Positions 15,774-24,036 of a DNA stretch of 38,885 nt are shown one piece after another; positions within the stretch are counted from its first letter, which is position 1, and the number at the start of each line of letters is the position of its first letter. The notes under the pieces are model-generated. The model was not told where the DNA came from, made no database searches, and saw only the letters and a program-made list of their open reading frames with translations. The translations under genes were made by a program, and so were the position numbers. Source of the DNA: MTP4 sp9310u (GTDB lineage Archaea > Halobacteriota > Methanosarcinia > Methanosarcinales > Methanosarcinaceae); NCBI GenBank assembly GCA_030627005.1, contig DAOUSW010000018.1:1-38885 (forward strand). The letters are read 5' to 3'.

Positions 15774-16775
15774 TTGAGCAAGCAAATTCCCGGGAAAAAC
15801 AAAAAAACGAATCACGTTTCTTCAGGGGCAAAAGCTCCGAAACCCGTAATTTTTCTATTCGGTTTTCTCTTCATACTTGTGGGTATCTTCGGGGTCCTGT
15901 ACAACCCTGCAAACTCCGAAGCCGACGGGGCAGCCTGGACCGTTTCGGAAGAGGGAATCCTCTCTTTTCCCCAAAGAGGGGAAGCGGCGTTCACTGTTGA
16001 GGTGACCGAGGATCTTTACACCCCGGAATCCGCAGATTCCCTAAAACTGCTCACTTTTGAGAGCAGGGGCGAGAATGTCCGGGCTCTTTTGAGAATTCCT
16101 GCGGACTCTTCTCCAGCAGGCTCTTCTCCCGCAAACTCTTCCGGCGTCCCCGGCATAGTCCTGCTCCCCGGGGCAGGGGTCAGCAAGGAAAAAGAACAGG
16201 GCCTTGCAGCGGAACTTTCTAAACTCGGGTATGCCACTCTTACCCTGGATCAGCGCAATTTCGGAGCCATAAACCCCGAAGGAGACCTTGAACTTTTCAA
16301 AGCCGGGCTCGAACCCCTCGAATACAAAATGGTTTACGATGCCCTGAAAGCCACGGACGTCCTTTCCGCCCAGCCGGAAATCGACCCTGAAAAGCTTGCC
16401 ATCGTCGGAGAAAGCAACGGCGGCAGGTTTGCAATCATTGCCTGTGCCCTTGAACCCTCCCTGCGGGGAGTGGTAGGAATCAGTACCGCGGGCTACGGCA
16501 CCGGGGAAATCGATCCATCTCAGGTAAAAGACCCTGATGTCTACAGTTTTTACCGTTCTATTGACCCGGATACCTATCTTCCCGAGCTCACTCCGGCAAG
16601 GCTCGTGCTCCTGCACTCTTCAAATGATACAGTGGTCCCCCATGAAATGGCGCTTGGCACTTTTTCCCTCGCAGGGGAACCAAAGGCAATGTATAATGTA
16701 AGCGAGGCCAGGCACGGGTATACGGCTTCCATGCGTCCCCATCTCGAAGAGGAACTTGCACTCATTTTTTATTGA
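15774..16775 (+). CDS. Membrane-anchored alpha/beta hydrolase (dienelactone-hydrolase-like)
   Basis: Serine hydrolase of unknown substrate, held outside or at the membrane by one N-terminal span (PVIFLFGFLFILVGIFGVLY). The catalytic domain shows GIVLLPGAG (oxyanion region), the nucleophile elbow GESNGG, an acid in LHSSNDTVVP and the histidine in EARHGYT, so the triad is complete. The open frame reaches back to GTG 15723, overlapping the Sec61-beta end; TTG 15774, with AGGG about 6 bases upstream, is my choice. A short Ser/Pro/Ala stretch (ADSSPAGSSPANSSGV) repeats in the linker. The stop codon is the first base triplet of a 17-bp tandem repeat. Function beyond esterase/peptidase-type hydrolysis cannot be told. 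Confidence 0.82.
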   Translation: MSKQIPGKNKKTNHVSSGAKAPKPVIFLFGFLFILVGIFGVLYNPANSEADGAAWTVSEEGILSFPQRGEAAFTVEVTEDLYTPESADSLKLLTFESRGENVRALLRIPADSSPAGSSPANSSGVPGIVLLPGAGVSKEKEQGLAAELSKLGYATLTLDQRNFGAINPEGDLELFKAGLEPLEYKMVYDALKATDVLSAQPEIDPEKLAIVGESNGGRFAIIACALEPSLRGVVGISTAGYGTGEIDPSQVKDPDVYSFYRSIDPDTYLPELTPARLVLLHSSNDTVVPHEMALGTFSLAGEPKAMYNVSEARHGYTASMRPHLEEELALIFY

Positions 16776-16821
16776 TTAACCAATACCTCTGATTAACCAA
16801 TACCTCTGATTAACTAATCTC
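16773..16821. repeat. 17-bp tandem repeat starting at the hydrolase stop codon
   Basis: TGATTAACCAATACCTC occurs twice exactly (16773-16789, 16790-16806) and once diverged from 16807. The hydrolase's TGA is the first three bases of the first unit, so each copy recreates a TGA. Confidence 0.95.
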
Positions 16822-16846
16822 ATAAACCTTTCAAAGTGTTTTGAAT

Positions 16847-18970
16847 ATGGCGTCTGTTCAGCAGCTTTCGGGTGTAAAGGATCTTTCTGGAATAGGTGAA
16901 CGAGTTGCCGAAAGGCTGGTCGAACATTTCGGGACCGAAGAAGCGGCACTCGGGGCAATTCTCGAAGGGGACGTTGCCGCGCTTGCCGAGGTTAACGGGG
17001 TCAGCCACAACTTTGCCCTTTCCCTTGCCAGGGACGCGAAAGCCAGGGCAGAAGGCTGTTCGATTTCCGATTTTTTGAAGACTAAAGAGGCAACAGACCT
17101 CTACTCCCGCCTGCTCGAACTGGTTAAAAGCTTTGCACATACACCCCATGCCCGGGACAAAATGAACCTCTTTTATCCTTACCCTGCTTCCCGCAGGGAC
17201 CTGATCGAGAAGAGAAGGGTTTTCGTGGAGGAGTATCTCGAACTCGCCCGCAGCCTTTCCGGGGATTCGGAATTTCCGGGCCTGCTCTCAAGGGTCAGGA
17301 AGCTTAAGCCCGTGCCCGGAAACCTGCGGGCAAGAGACCGTATCATTCTCTCCGGAGATCCGAAAACTTTCGGGGTTGTAAAGGAGAGGTTCCAGGCTTT
17401 TCTCCCTGTCCAGGCCGTGGAGAGCCTTTCCGAATTCGTGGACCTTGCCAGGGGCTATTCCCATACGATCGTTTTTGATAACACTTTCCTGGGCTTCGAC
17501 ATGCCCGAGGACCTTGAGCCCGAATTTTTCCCTGACCCTGAAAAAGTGGAATTCTGGCAGATAGTGCCGGAAATGGAACTTGCCTTTTTTGCCCGGAACC
17601 TGGACTGTATCCGGGCCTGTCTGCAGGTCGTCTCCGTCCTTCGAACTCACAATTTCAGCTTCTTTGAGACACTGTCGGGAAAAGACCTTGAAACCCTCGA
17701 AACCGCCCTTTCGAAGCTGGGAGAAGACGGAAAGCCGAAAGAAGGGTTTGACCCGGAACTGGACCGTCTGGGGGCCGCTCTTGAAGGGCTGGACACCACC
17801 CTTGCCACTGCCCTGCAGGAAGCAAACCTGCGGATGAACCGGGCACTTGAAGAGAGTTCCCTTACTCTGAGCGGGCAGGACCTCCTCAAGCTCGTAAGCG
17901 GGGGCATTGAAATCAAGGACCTGCTGGCAAAGGAGCTCTACAAACTCTACAGGGAGGAGCTTGAAGCCGTAAAGGAAGAACTGGCAGGGAAGCTCGGACT
18001 GCTTTCGCCTGAAAAACTGCTTCTGGACTCTCTTTTTTCCGATGAGATTTCCTATCCCCTCCAGGCCGATCAGGCCCAGCTCCAGCTCTTCAGGCAGAAA
18101 CTTTCCAGGGGGCTGGAAAAGGCAAGGCTTTCCCGGAAAAGGGAAATCGCAAAAGTCCTTTCCGCTTACGGGCCGCTTGTAGGAAAGCTCGTCAGGGAAG
18201 TCCTGGAATTTGACCTGGGCTTTTCGGTGGGCTGCTTTGCAGAGCATTTTTTCCTGAAAATGCCGGAGCTTGTCCCTGATGCGGGGATAGGGCTTTTGAA
18301 AGGGGAAAACCTTTTTTTGAAAGCCAGACACGGGGAAATTGATCCTGTCAGTTATTCCGTTGGAAAGACAAGTTTTTTCCCTGAAGCGGGAGAAAACCGG
18401 GTGGTGCTCCTGAGCGGCGTGAATTCCGGGGGCAAGACCTCCCTGCTTGAACTTCTCGCCCAATGCGTTATCCTGGGACACATGGGTTTCCCAGTCCCTG
18501 CTCAAGAGCTTGAGCTCGGTCCCATTGAAGAACTCTACTATTTCGGAAAATCGAAAGGGACCCTGGATGCGGGGGCGTTCGAGACCACCCTTAAACAGTT
18601 CTCTGTGCTCTCCGAAAGTTCCGGGAAACTGGTACTTGCCGACGAACTTGAGTCCATCACCGAGCCAGGGGCTTCGGCCAGGATCATTGCAGGAATCCTT
18701 GAATACCTTGTCCGAAACGAGCAGAGCCTGGGGATATTTGTCTCTCACCTCTCGGAGCCGATCCTGGAAAATACGGAGGCTGAGGTCCGGGTGGACGGGA
18801 TCGAAGCAAAAGGGCTGGACTCAAACCTGGAGCTGGTCGTGGACAGGACTCCGGTCTACAACCATGTGGCAAGGAGTACGCCCGAACTGATTGTGGAGCG
18901 CCTTTTCAGGAAAACCTCAGGAAAAGAACAGGAGTTTTATGCACATTTGAAAGGGAAATTCAGGGGGTAA
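16847..18970 (+). CDS. MutS-related ATPase with N-terminal helix-hairpin-helix
   Basis: A 707-residue archaeal MutS-family protein. Residues about 10-70 are a helix-hairpin-helix DNA-binding pair (LSGIGERVAERLVEHFG, AEVNGVSHNFALSLA). A long helical core follows. The C-terminal ABC-type ATPase has Walker A GVNSGGKTS near residue 525, where bacterial MutS has GPNMGGKS; Walker B LVLADELESITEPG near 600; and the H-loop GIFVSHLSEP. The mismatch-recognising domain I with its Phe-x-Glu is not evident, so it belongs with the archaeal MutS-like groups rather than true mismatch repair MutS. No MutL is nearby. The ATG at 16847 is preferred over TTG 16841. It ends in TAA. Role in DNA repair or recombination is inferred from the family only. 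Confidence 0.85.
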   Translation: MASVQQLSGVKDLSGIGERVAERLVEHFGTEEAALGAILEGDVAALAEVNGVSHNFALSLARDAKARAEGCSISDFLKTKEATDLYSRLLELVKSFAHTPHARDKMNLFYPYPASRRDLIEKRRVFVEEYLELARSLSGDSEFPGLLSRVRKLKPVPGNLRARDRIILSGDPKTFGVVKERFQAFLPVQAVESLSEFVDLARGYSHTIVFDNTFLGFDMPEDLEPEFFPDPEKVEFWQIVPEMELAFFARNLDCIRACLQVVSVLRTHNFSFFETLSGKDLETLETALSKLGEDGKPKEGFDPELDRLGAALEGLDTTLATALQEANLRMNRALEESSLTLSGQDLLKLVSGGIEIKDLLAKELYKLYREELEAVKEELAGKLGLLSPEKLLLDSLFSDEISYPLQADQAQLQLFRQKLSRGLEKARLSRKREIAKVLSAYGPLVGKLVREVLEFDLGFSVGCFAEHFFLKMPELVPDAGIGLLKGENLFLKARHGEIDPVSYSVGKTSFFPEAGENRVVLLSGVNSGGKTSLLELLAQCVILGHMGFPVPAQELELGPIEELYYFGKSKGTLDAGAFETTLKQFSVLSESSGKLVLADELESITEPGASARIIAGILEYLVRNEQSLGIFVSHLSEPILENTEAEVRVDGIEAKGLDSNLELVVDRTPVYNHVARSTPELIVERLFRKTSGKEQEFYAHLKGKFRG

Positions 18971-19426
18971 AACCGCTTCATTAAAAGCCTCATCTGTTCC
19001 TATTTTTTTATTTTTCTTCTTTGTTAAGAGATAATGTTATAAATCTTTAGTTCTATATATCAGTACATACTTTCACGTTTCTCGGGAGATTCAGGCATTC
19101 CTGGGTTCTCTGTTTAACCAAAAGCCTATATAGGGGTTGTTTTGAATCCATTTTCTATTACTACATGGAGATGTGGTTCCCTTTCATCAGGCGACCGGAA
19201 GGCTTTGTCCGGTCTGAGAACAAAGATTAATATATCCCGGAAGTTGTTTCCTGTGAATGTGACGTTTTCGGCTGCTCGTATAAGCCCGGAATTCGTCTTC
19301 CCGGCACTCAAGCTTTGAACCTTATCCGGATTTATAGGAAAACCCTTAATGGTGACGGTTTTTCAGGACAGGTGGGTTCGGGATTTTTGCATCGTACCAC
19401 ATTAAATAACAAAATAGCATAAATAT
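18971..19426. other. Spacer upstream of ppk with a GC-richer patch and a strong hairpin
   Basis: 19120-19330 is GC-richer than its surroundings and holds a perfect stem GACCGGA (19193-19199) with TCCGGTC (19208-19214). A TATA-like CTATATATC at about 19050 precedes it. A small non-coding RNA on the plus strand is possible but unproven. A 61-codon open frame on the minus strand (19126-19311) is unconvincing. Confidence 0.25.
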
Positions 19427-19594
19427 TAAAAATTAGTTAAATAAACAATAATCTTAAAAATTAGTTAAATAAACAGCGATCTTAAAAATTAGTTAAATAA
19501 ACAATGATCTTAAAAATTAATGAAATGAACAGTGACCTTCGAAATTAATGAAATAAACAATGATCTTAAAAATTAATGAAATGAACAGTGATCT
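19427..19594. repeat. 28-bp tandem repeat upstream of ppk, 6 copies
   Basis: Six AT-rich units of exactly 28 bases, beginning TAAAAATTAGTTAAATAAAC, start at 19427, 19455, 19483, 19511, 19539 and 19567. The last three share TTAATGAAAT in place of TTAGTTAAAT, so the array has two sub-families. It ends about 140 bp before the likely ppk start. Confidence 0.93.
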
Positions 19595-19737
19595 TACGTT
19601 GTTAAGGACAGCTCGAAAGAAAGAACAAAATCAACTCTTGCGTGGTAATAATGGAGCGTAACTTTCCTATCCAGTGTGCAGACTTTGGCAGGTTACTATC
19701 GGATAATGTTGAAGGTACTCGGGTGGAAAGCTCCGGC

Positions 19738-21840
19738 ATGCCTGACCTCAGTGACTCGCGCCTGTATGTGGACCGGGAGTACAGCTGGCTCCAGTTCAAC
19801 AAAAGGGTGCTTGAAGAGGCTTTTGACGAGCGTAGCCCTTTGCTTGAAAGGGTCAAGTTTCTTTCCATTTTCGGAAGTAACCTGGACGAATTTTTCATGG
19901 TCCGGGTTTCAGGAATTCAGAAAAGGCTTGTTGAAGAGTCTGCCCGGGACCGGACAGATGAGCTTGCCCTGGAGCAACTCCGGGTTGTCAGGGAAGAGCT
20001 TCTCAGGCAGCTTGTCACTCGCGATAAGTGCTGGAACGGGGTCCTTCAGCCGGCCCTGAGAGAAAAGGACATCAATGTCCTCAACTACTTCGAACTTTCG
20101 GGTAAGGAACGGGAAAAGCTAAGGGACTATTTTGAAAATAACATTTTCCCGGTACTAACCCCTCTTGGTTTTGATGCCGGGCATCCTTTTCCGCATATTT
20201 CCAACTTAAGCCTCAACCTTGCCGTACTTATTGACGACCCCGATTACGGGGAGCGCTTTGCCAGGGTCAAGATTCCTCCCCTTTTTCCGAGGCTTATCCC
20301 GGTTCCTAAAGAAGGCGAAGAATGGCCTACCGGCCGGAAGCTTGATGAGCTGAAAGAAGGGCGTTTTGTCTGGCTCGAACAGCTTATCGCCGCAAACCTG
20401 GATTTCCTCTTCCCGGGACAGCATATTCTGGGGGCTTATCCTTTCCGGATCACGCGGGACGCGGACCTCGGTTTTGACGAGGACGGGGACAAGGACCTCC
20501 TGACCGCAGTCCAGCAGCGGATCGGAAGAAACTATTTCGGGTCCGCTATCCGGCTTGAGACCGATTATACCATGCCGGAACGTGTTTCCGATATCCTGCT
20601 TGAGAACCTGGAGCTTACCCCTTCGCTGATGTTCAGGTTGGCTGCCCCCCTGGGCCTTTCAAGCCTTATGAAACTTACTAAACTGGACTGTCCCGAGCTG
20701 AAATATGAACCTCTTGAACCCAGGAAGCATCCCCGGCTTGCTGATAAGGAAAACATTTTTTCAGCTCTGAGAAAAGGAGACGTCCTGCTTTATCATCCTT
20801 ATGACAGTTTCGAATCGGTCATCGATTTCGTGGAACATGCCGCTGACGACCCGGATGTGCTGGCAATCAAGATGACGCTGTACCGGGTGGACGACAACTC
20901 CCGGATTATCCAGACACTTATGAAAGCCGCGGATAGGAACAAGCAGGTCGCAGTCCTGGTAGAGCTCAAAGCCCGTTTTGATGAGGAAAACAACATCGGA
21001 TGGGCAAAAGAACTCGAACGTAAGAACGTCCACGTAGCCTATGGTTTACCGCGCCTGAAAATCCATTCCAAGATGTGCCTGGTGGTCCGCGCCGAAAAAG
21101 AGGGCATCCGCTACTATGCACACCTGGGCACCGGGAACTACAACGCAGTTACCGCAAAACTCTACACTGACTTCGGTTATCTCACAAGTGATTCCTTCAT
21201 AGGCAAGGACGTCTCGGACCTTTTCAATGCCCTGACCGGCTACTCGAGAAAAGACCACTATACCAAACTCCTGGTCGCTCCCCAAACCTTAAGGCACCAG
21301 ATCCTGGAACGCATCCGGCGGGAGATCGACCTGCACGAAAAAGAAGGAAACGGGCATATAATCTTCAAGATGAATTCCCTGGTTGACTACCAGTGCATCC
21401 TTGAACTTTACAGGGCCTCCCGGGCAGGGGTAAAGGTGGACCTGCAGGTAAGAGGAATCTGCTGCCTCAGGCCCGGGGTCTGCGGGCTCAGTGAAAATAT
21501 CAGGGTTACTTCGATTGTCGGCAGGTTCCTGGAACACCCCAGGGTCTACTACTTCAGGAATGGCGGAAATGATGAGATCTTCATGGGAAGTGCCGACCTC
21601 ATGCCCCGCAACCTGGATAACAGGGTTGAAGTCCTCTTCCCCCTTGCAAAGGAATACATACCCCTGGTACGGGACGTTATCCTGGGGCTCCACCTGAAAG
21701 ACAATATGAAGGCACGCCTTGCACTTCCTAACGGCAGGTCGGAAAGAGCTTTCACGCAGCCGGAAGAAGAAGAACTCGATTCCCAGATATGGATACTCGA
21801 GCACAGGGGATGCTGGGACATCAAGCCCGAAAAGGGCTGA
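19738..21840 (+). CDS. ppk: Polyphosphate kinase (PPK1)
   Basis: Makes inorganic polyphosphate from ATP reversibly. The N-terminal domain opens YVDREYSWLQFNKRVLEEA and FLSIFGSNLDEFFMVRVSG, as in all PPK1. The phospholipase-D-like catalytic halves contain LPRLKIHSKMCLV, whose His is the expected phosphorylated residue, then HLGTGNYN, FNALTGYS, and near the end GSADLMPRNLDNRVEVLFP. I place the start at ATG 19738, which follows GGTGGA by 10 bases and gives 700 residues close to family length; ATG 19651 or GTG 19642 would add 29-32 residues not typical of PPK1. ppx follows 261 bp downstream on the same strand, and a CHAD-domain protein lies just beyond: a polyphosphate gene island. Confidence 0.95.
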   Translation: MPDLSDSRLYVDREYSWLQFNKRVLEEAFDERSPLLERVKFLSIFGSNLDEFFMVRVSGIQKRLVEESARDRTDELALEQLRVVREELLRQLVTRDKCWNGVLQPALREKDINVLNYFELSGKEREKLRDYFENNIFPVLTPLGFDAGHPFPHISNLSLNLAVLIDDPDYGERFARVKIPPLFPRLIPVPKEGEEWPTGRKLDELKEGRFVWLEQLIAANLDFLFPGQHILGAYPFRITRDADLGFDEDGDKDLLTAVQQRIGRNYFGSAIRLETDYTMPERVSDILLENLELTPSLMFRLAAPLGLSSLMKLTKLDCPELKYEPLEPRKHPRLADKENIFSALRKGDVLLYHPYDSFESVIDFVEHAADDPDVLAIKMTLYRVDDNSRIIQTLMKAADRNKQVAVLVELKARFDEENNIGWAKELERKNVHVAYGLPRLKIHSKMCLVVRAEKEGIRYYAHLGTGNYNAVTAKLYTDFGYLTSDSFIGKDVSDLFNALTGYSRKDHYTKLLVAPQTLRHQILERIRREIDLHEKEGNGHIIFKMNSLVDYQCILELYRASRAGVKVDLQVRGICCLRPGVCGLSENIRVTSIVGRFLEHPRVYYFRNGGNDEIFMGSADLMPRNLDNRVEVLFPLAKEYIPLVRDVILGLHLKDNMKARLALPNGRSERAFTQPEEEELDSQIWILEHRGCWDIKPEKG

Positions 21841-22101
21841 AAAGTTTGGCCCTTCCGGAGTTCGAACCTTCAGGTCTTTTCCTTCTTTTTGCAGTTCTCT
21901 TTTTTGCGTTCTCCATATCTGTTTTTCAAATTTATTTCAGGCAGGCAGGGTTTCAGGAGTTACACTGTCTCCTTATAAAGAAATAATTCCGGAAAATAAA
22001 TATCAAATGGAGTATGTGATGAATGTAATGAAACTTAGTTTGGAGTACTCGGTTTCCAGGGAAAAGGTAAAAGGGCAGTGAGGTCTGACAGGTGGTCATA
22101 A

Positions 22102-23724
22102 ATGGAGTCCGAAAAACCTTCTGAAGGTAGGGTTGTTGCTTTCATAGACATTGGGACAAACTCGGTCAGGCTTCTCCTGGTCCGGATTAACCAGAACGGG
22201 TCCTATAAACCCCTGACCAAACAGAAGGAATCCGTGAGGCTTGGGGATAAGGAATTCATCGACAGGATCCTCCAGCCTGAAGCTATGCAGCGGGCGGTCA
22301 TTGTTTGCAAGAAGTTCGTGGAACTTGCCCGGGCTTACGGGGCTGAAGAGGTCATAGCCGTGGCTACCTCGGCTACCCGGGATGCCAGCAACAAGGTCCA
22401 GTTCCTCGAAATGCTGAAAAGTGAGGCAAACCTGGAAGTCTGCCCGATTTCCGGGATTGAGGAAGCCCGTCTTATTTACCTGGGGGTTTCGAGCGGGCTT
22501 CGGCTCGGGGACTCCAGAGCTCTGTTAATTGATATCGGGGGAGAGAGCACCGAGGTCTCGGTCGGGGGCGATAAGCAGTACTATTTCCTCCATTCCTTCA
22601 ACCTGGGAGCTATCCGCCTGACAAACATGTTTCTTCCGGACGAGACCGGGCCGGTTTCCATGGAACGCTACAGGCTGATCAAAGCCCATATCCGGCGCAA
22701 GGCCATGCTCGTGATAAAAGAGCTTTCCAGGTACAGGATAAACTGTGCTGTGGGAAGTTCGGGGACCATTGAAAACCTTGCCAGGATAGCTTTTGTCTAT
22801 CTGCACAAAACGGGCCAGGAAAACTATGACCGCCTGGGGTATGAAGACCTGAAAACAATAGTCGGGGATATGTGTGCCCTGCCCCTGGAAGAGCGCCGGA
22901 AGTTCCCGGGGATCAACTCCCAGAGAGCGGATATCCTCATTGCCGGAGCTGCGATTATCGAGACCCTTATGGAAGAAATGGGACTTTCCGAAATCCGGAT
23001 CAGTAAGCGGGGACTCAGGGAAGGCCTTCTTGTTGATTACCTTTCAAAGAGCGAATTTTCCTACATGATTACCCAGATGTCGGTCCGGAAGCGGAGTATT
23101 ATGCAGCTCGGCCTGGCCTGTCATTTCGATGAAGAGCATGCCCATACCGTGACCCGGCTGGCCCTGGAACTCTTTGACAGTGCCCAGGCCCTGGGGATCT
23201 ACGAGTTTGAGAAAGGAGAGAGGGAACTGCTGGAGTATGGGGCAACCCTGCATGATATAGGGAAGTTTCTTTCCTACGATAACCACCAGGCCCATGCCTA
23301 CCACATAATCAAGGAGAGCAGTCTTCCCGGTTTCCAGCCCGAAGAAATCGAAATCATTGCCAATCTTGCCTATTTCCACAGGAAAGGCACTCCCAAGAAA
23401 AAACACCCGAACCTTGCAGGGCTAGAGAAAAGTTCCTTGAAAAGCGTGCGTATCCTGGCTGCCCTGCTCCGAATCGCCGAAGGCCTTGACCGCTCCCACA
23501 CAGGGATCATTTCCCATGTCCGTTTTTATATAGCCTCAACTGACACCGTTGTGCTTGAGATGCATGCCCGGAAAGACTGCCAGCTTGAACTCTGGGACCT
23601 TGAGAAGCACAAGAAGTTTTTCACAAAAATTTTGGGGTACAATCTGCAGTACAAGACGATCATTGAACAGGGGACTGTACCTTTTTCTACCCTCGAGGAA
23701 GAGCCCGAAATTGAAAATACATGA
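22102..23724 (+). CDS. ppx: Exopolyphosphatase, Ppx/GppA family with C-terminal HD domain
   Basis: Removes terminal phosphates from polyphosphate (and may act on pppGpp-like substrates). Residues 10-310 form the ASKHA phosphatase: FIDIGTNSVRLLLVRI (phosphate loop 1), AVATSATRDASN, LLIDIGGESTEVSVG (loop 2) and AVGSSGTIENLARI. Residues about 330-510 are an HD domain with HFDEEHAHTV, the metal-binding pair in GATLHDIGKFL, and RIAEGLDRSH. The ATG follows AGGTGGTC, a strong ribosome-binding site. With ppk upstream this gives synthesis and breakdown of polyphosphate side by side. The HD domain is clearly related to the middle domain of the convergent CYTH-CHAD protein at 24037-26709. It ends in TGA. 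Confidence 0.95.
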   Translation: MESEKPSEGRVVAFIDIGTNSVRLLLVRINQNGSYKPLTKQKESVRLGDKEFIDRILQPEAMQRAVIVCKKFVELARAYGAEEVIAVATSATRDASNKVQFLEMLKSEANLEVCPISGIEEARLIYLGVSSGLRLGDSRALLIDIGGESTEVSVGGDKQYYFLHSFNLGAIRLTNMFLPDETGPVSMERYRLIKAHIRRKAMLVIKELSRYRINCAVGSSGTIENLARIAFVYLHKTGQENYDRLGYEDLKTIVGDMCALPLEERRKFPGINSQRADILIAGAAIIETLMEEMGLSEIRISKRGLREGLLVDYLSKSEFSYMITQMSVRKRSIMQLGLACHFDEEHAHTVTRLALELFDSAQALGIYEFEKGERELLEYGATLHDIGKFLSYDNHQAHAYHIIKESSLPGFQPEEIEIIANLAYFHRKGTPKKKHPNLAGLEKSSLKSVRILAALLRIAEGLDRSHTGIISHVRFYIASTDTVVLEMHARKDCQLELWDLEKHKKFFTKILGYNLQYKTIIEQGTVPFSTLEEEPEIENT

Positions 23725-23832
23725 TATCAACTCTCCCTCCCTCCCTTCTCCGGCTGTTGAGGAAAGGTTCTTCCCGCCTGCCGCGATAAATTTTCAGGAA
23801 AACAAAAGCTGAAAGGTACCTGAAAACATTTA

Positions 23833-24016
23833 ATTATAGTCAATGACCCAAATTCCTTCATAAATCTCAAGTGAAAGTTTAACCACCGAAAGCCCGGAAA
23901 ACCACCGAAAGCCCGGAAAACACGGAATAAAGGAATTAGGGGCACAATCCTTCCGTGCTTTCCGCGTCTTCCGTGGTTAGAATATAAGTGTAAATATTTA
24001 TGTTAAGGACTATAAT
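23833..24016 (-). repeat. MITE-like dispersed element, copy B (184 bp, inverted)
   Basis: Bounded by perfect terminal inverted repeats ATTATAGTC and GACTATAAT. It is the reverse complement of copies A and C. It is 19 bases longer than A because the unit AACCACCGAAAGCCCGGAA is present twice in a row. It sits between the convergent 3' ends of ppx and the CYTH-CHAD gene. Confidence 0.85.
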
Positions 24017-24036
24017 GAAATTCATGAAGGAGAATC

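Noticed and set aside
19126..19311. 61-codon open frame on the minus strand
   Set aside because: No ribosome-binding site, no family resemblance, ends in TAG (a stop no other gene checked here uses) and overlaps a GC-rich hairpin region.
21856..21880. GAGTTCGAACCTTC resembling a tRNA T-loop
   Set aside because: The flanking bases do not pair as a T-stem and no acceptor or anticodon arm can be drawn around it.
22006..22081. 24-codon frame between ppk and ppx
   Set aside because: Very short, no ribosome-binding site, and composition consistent with spacer DNA.
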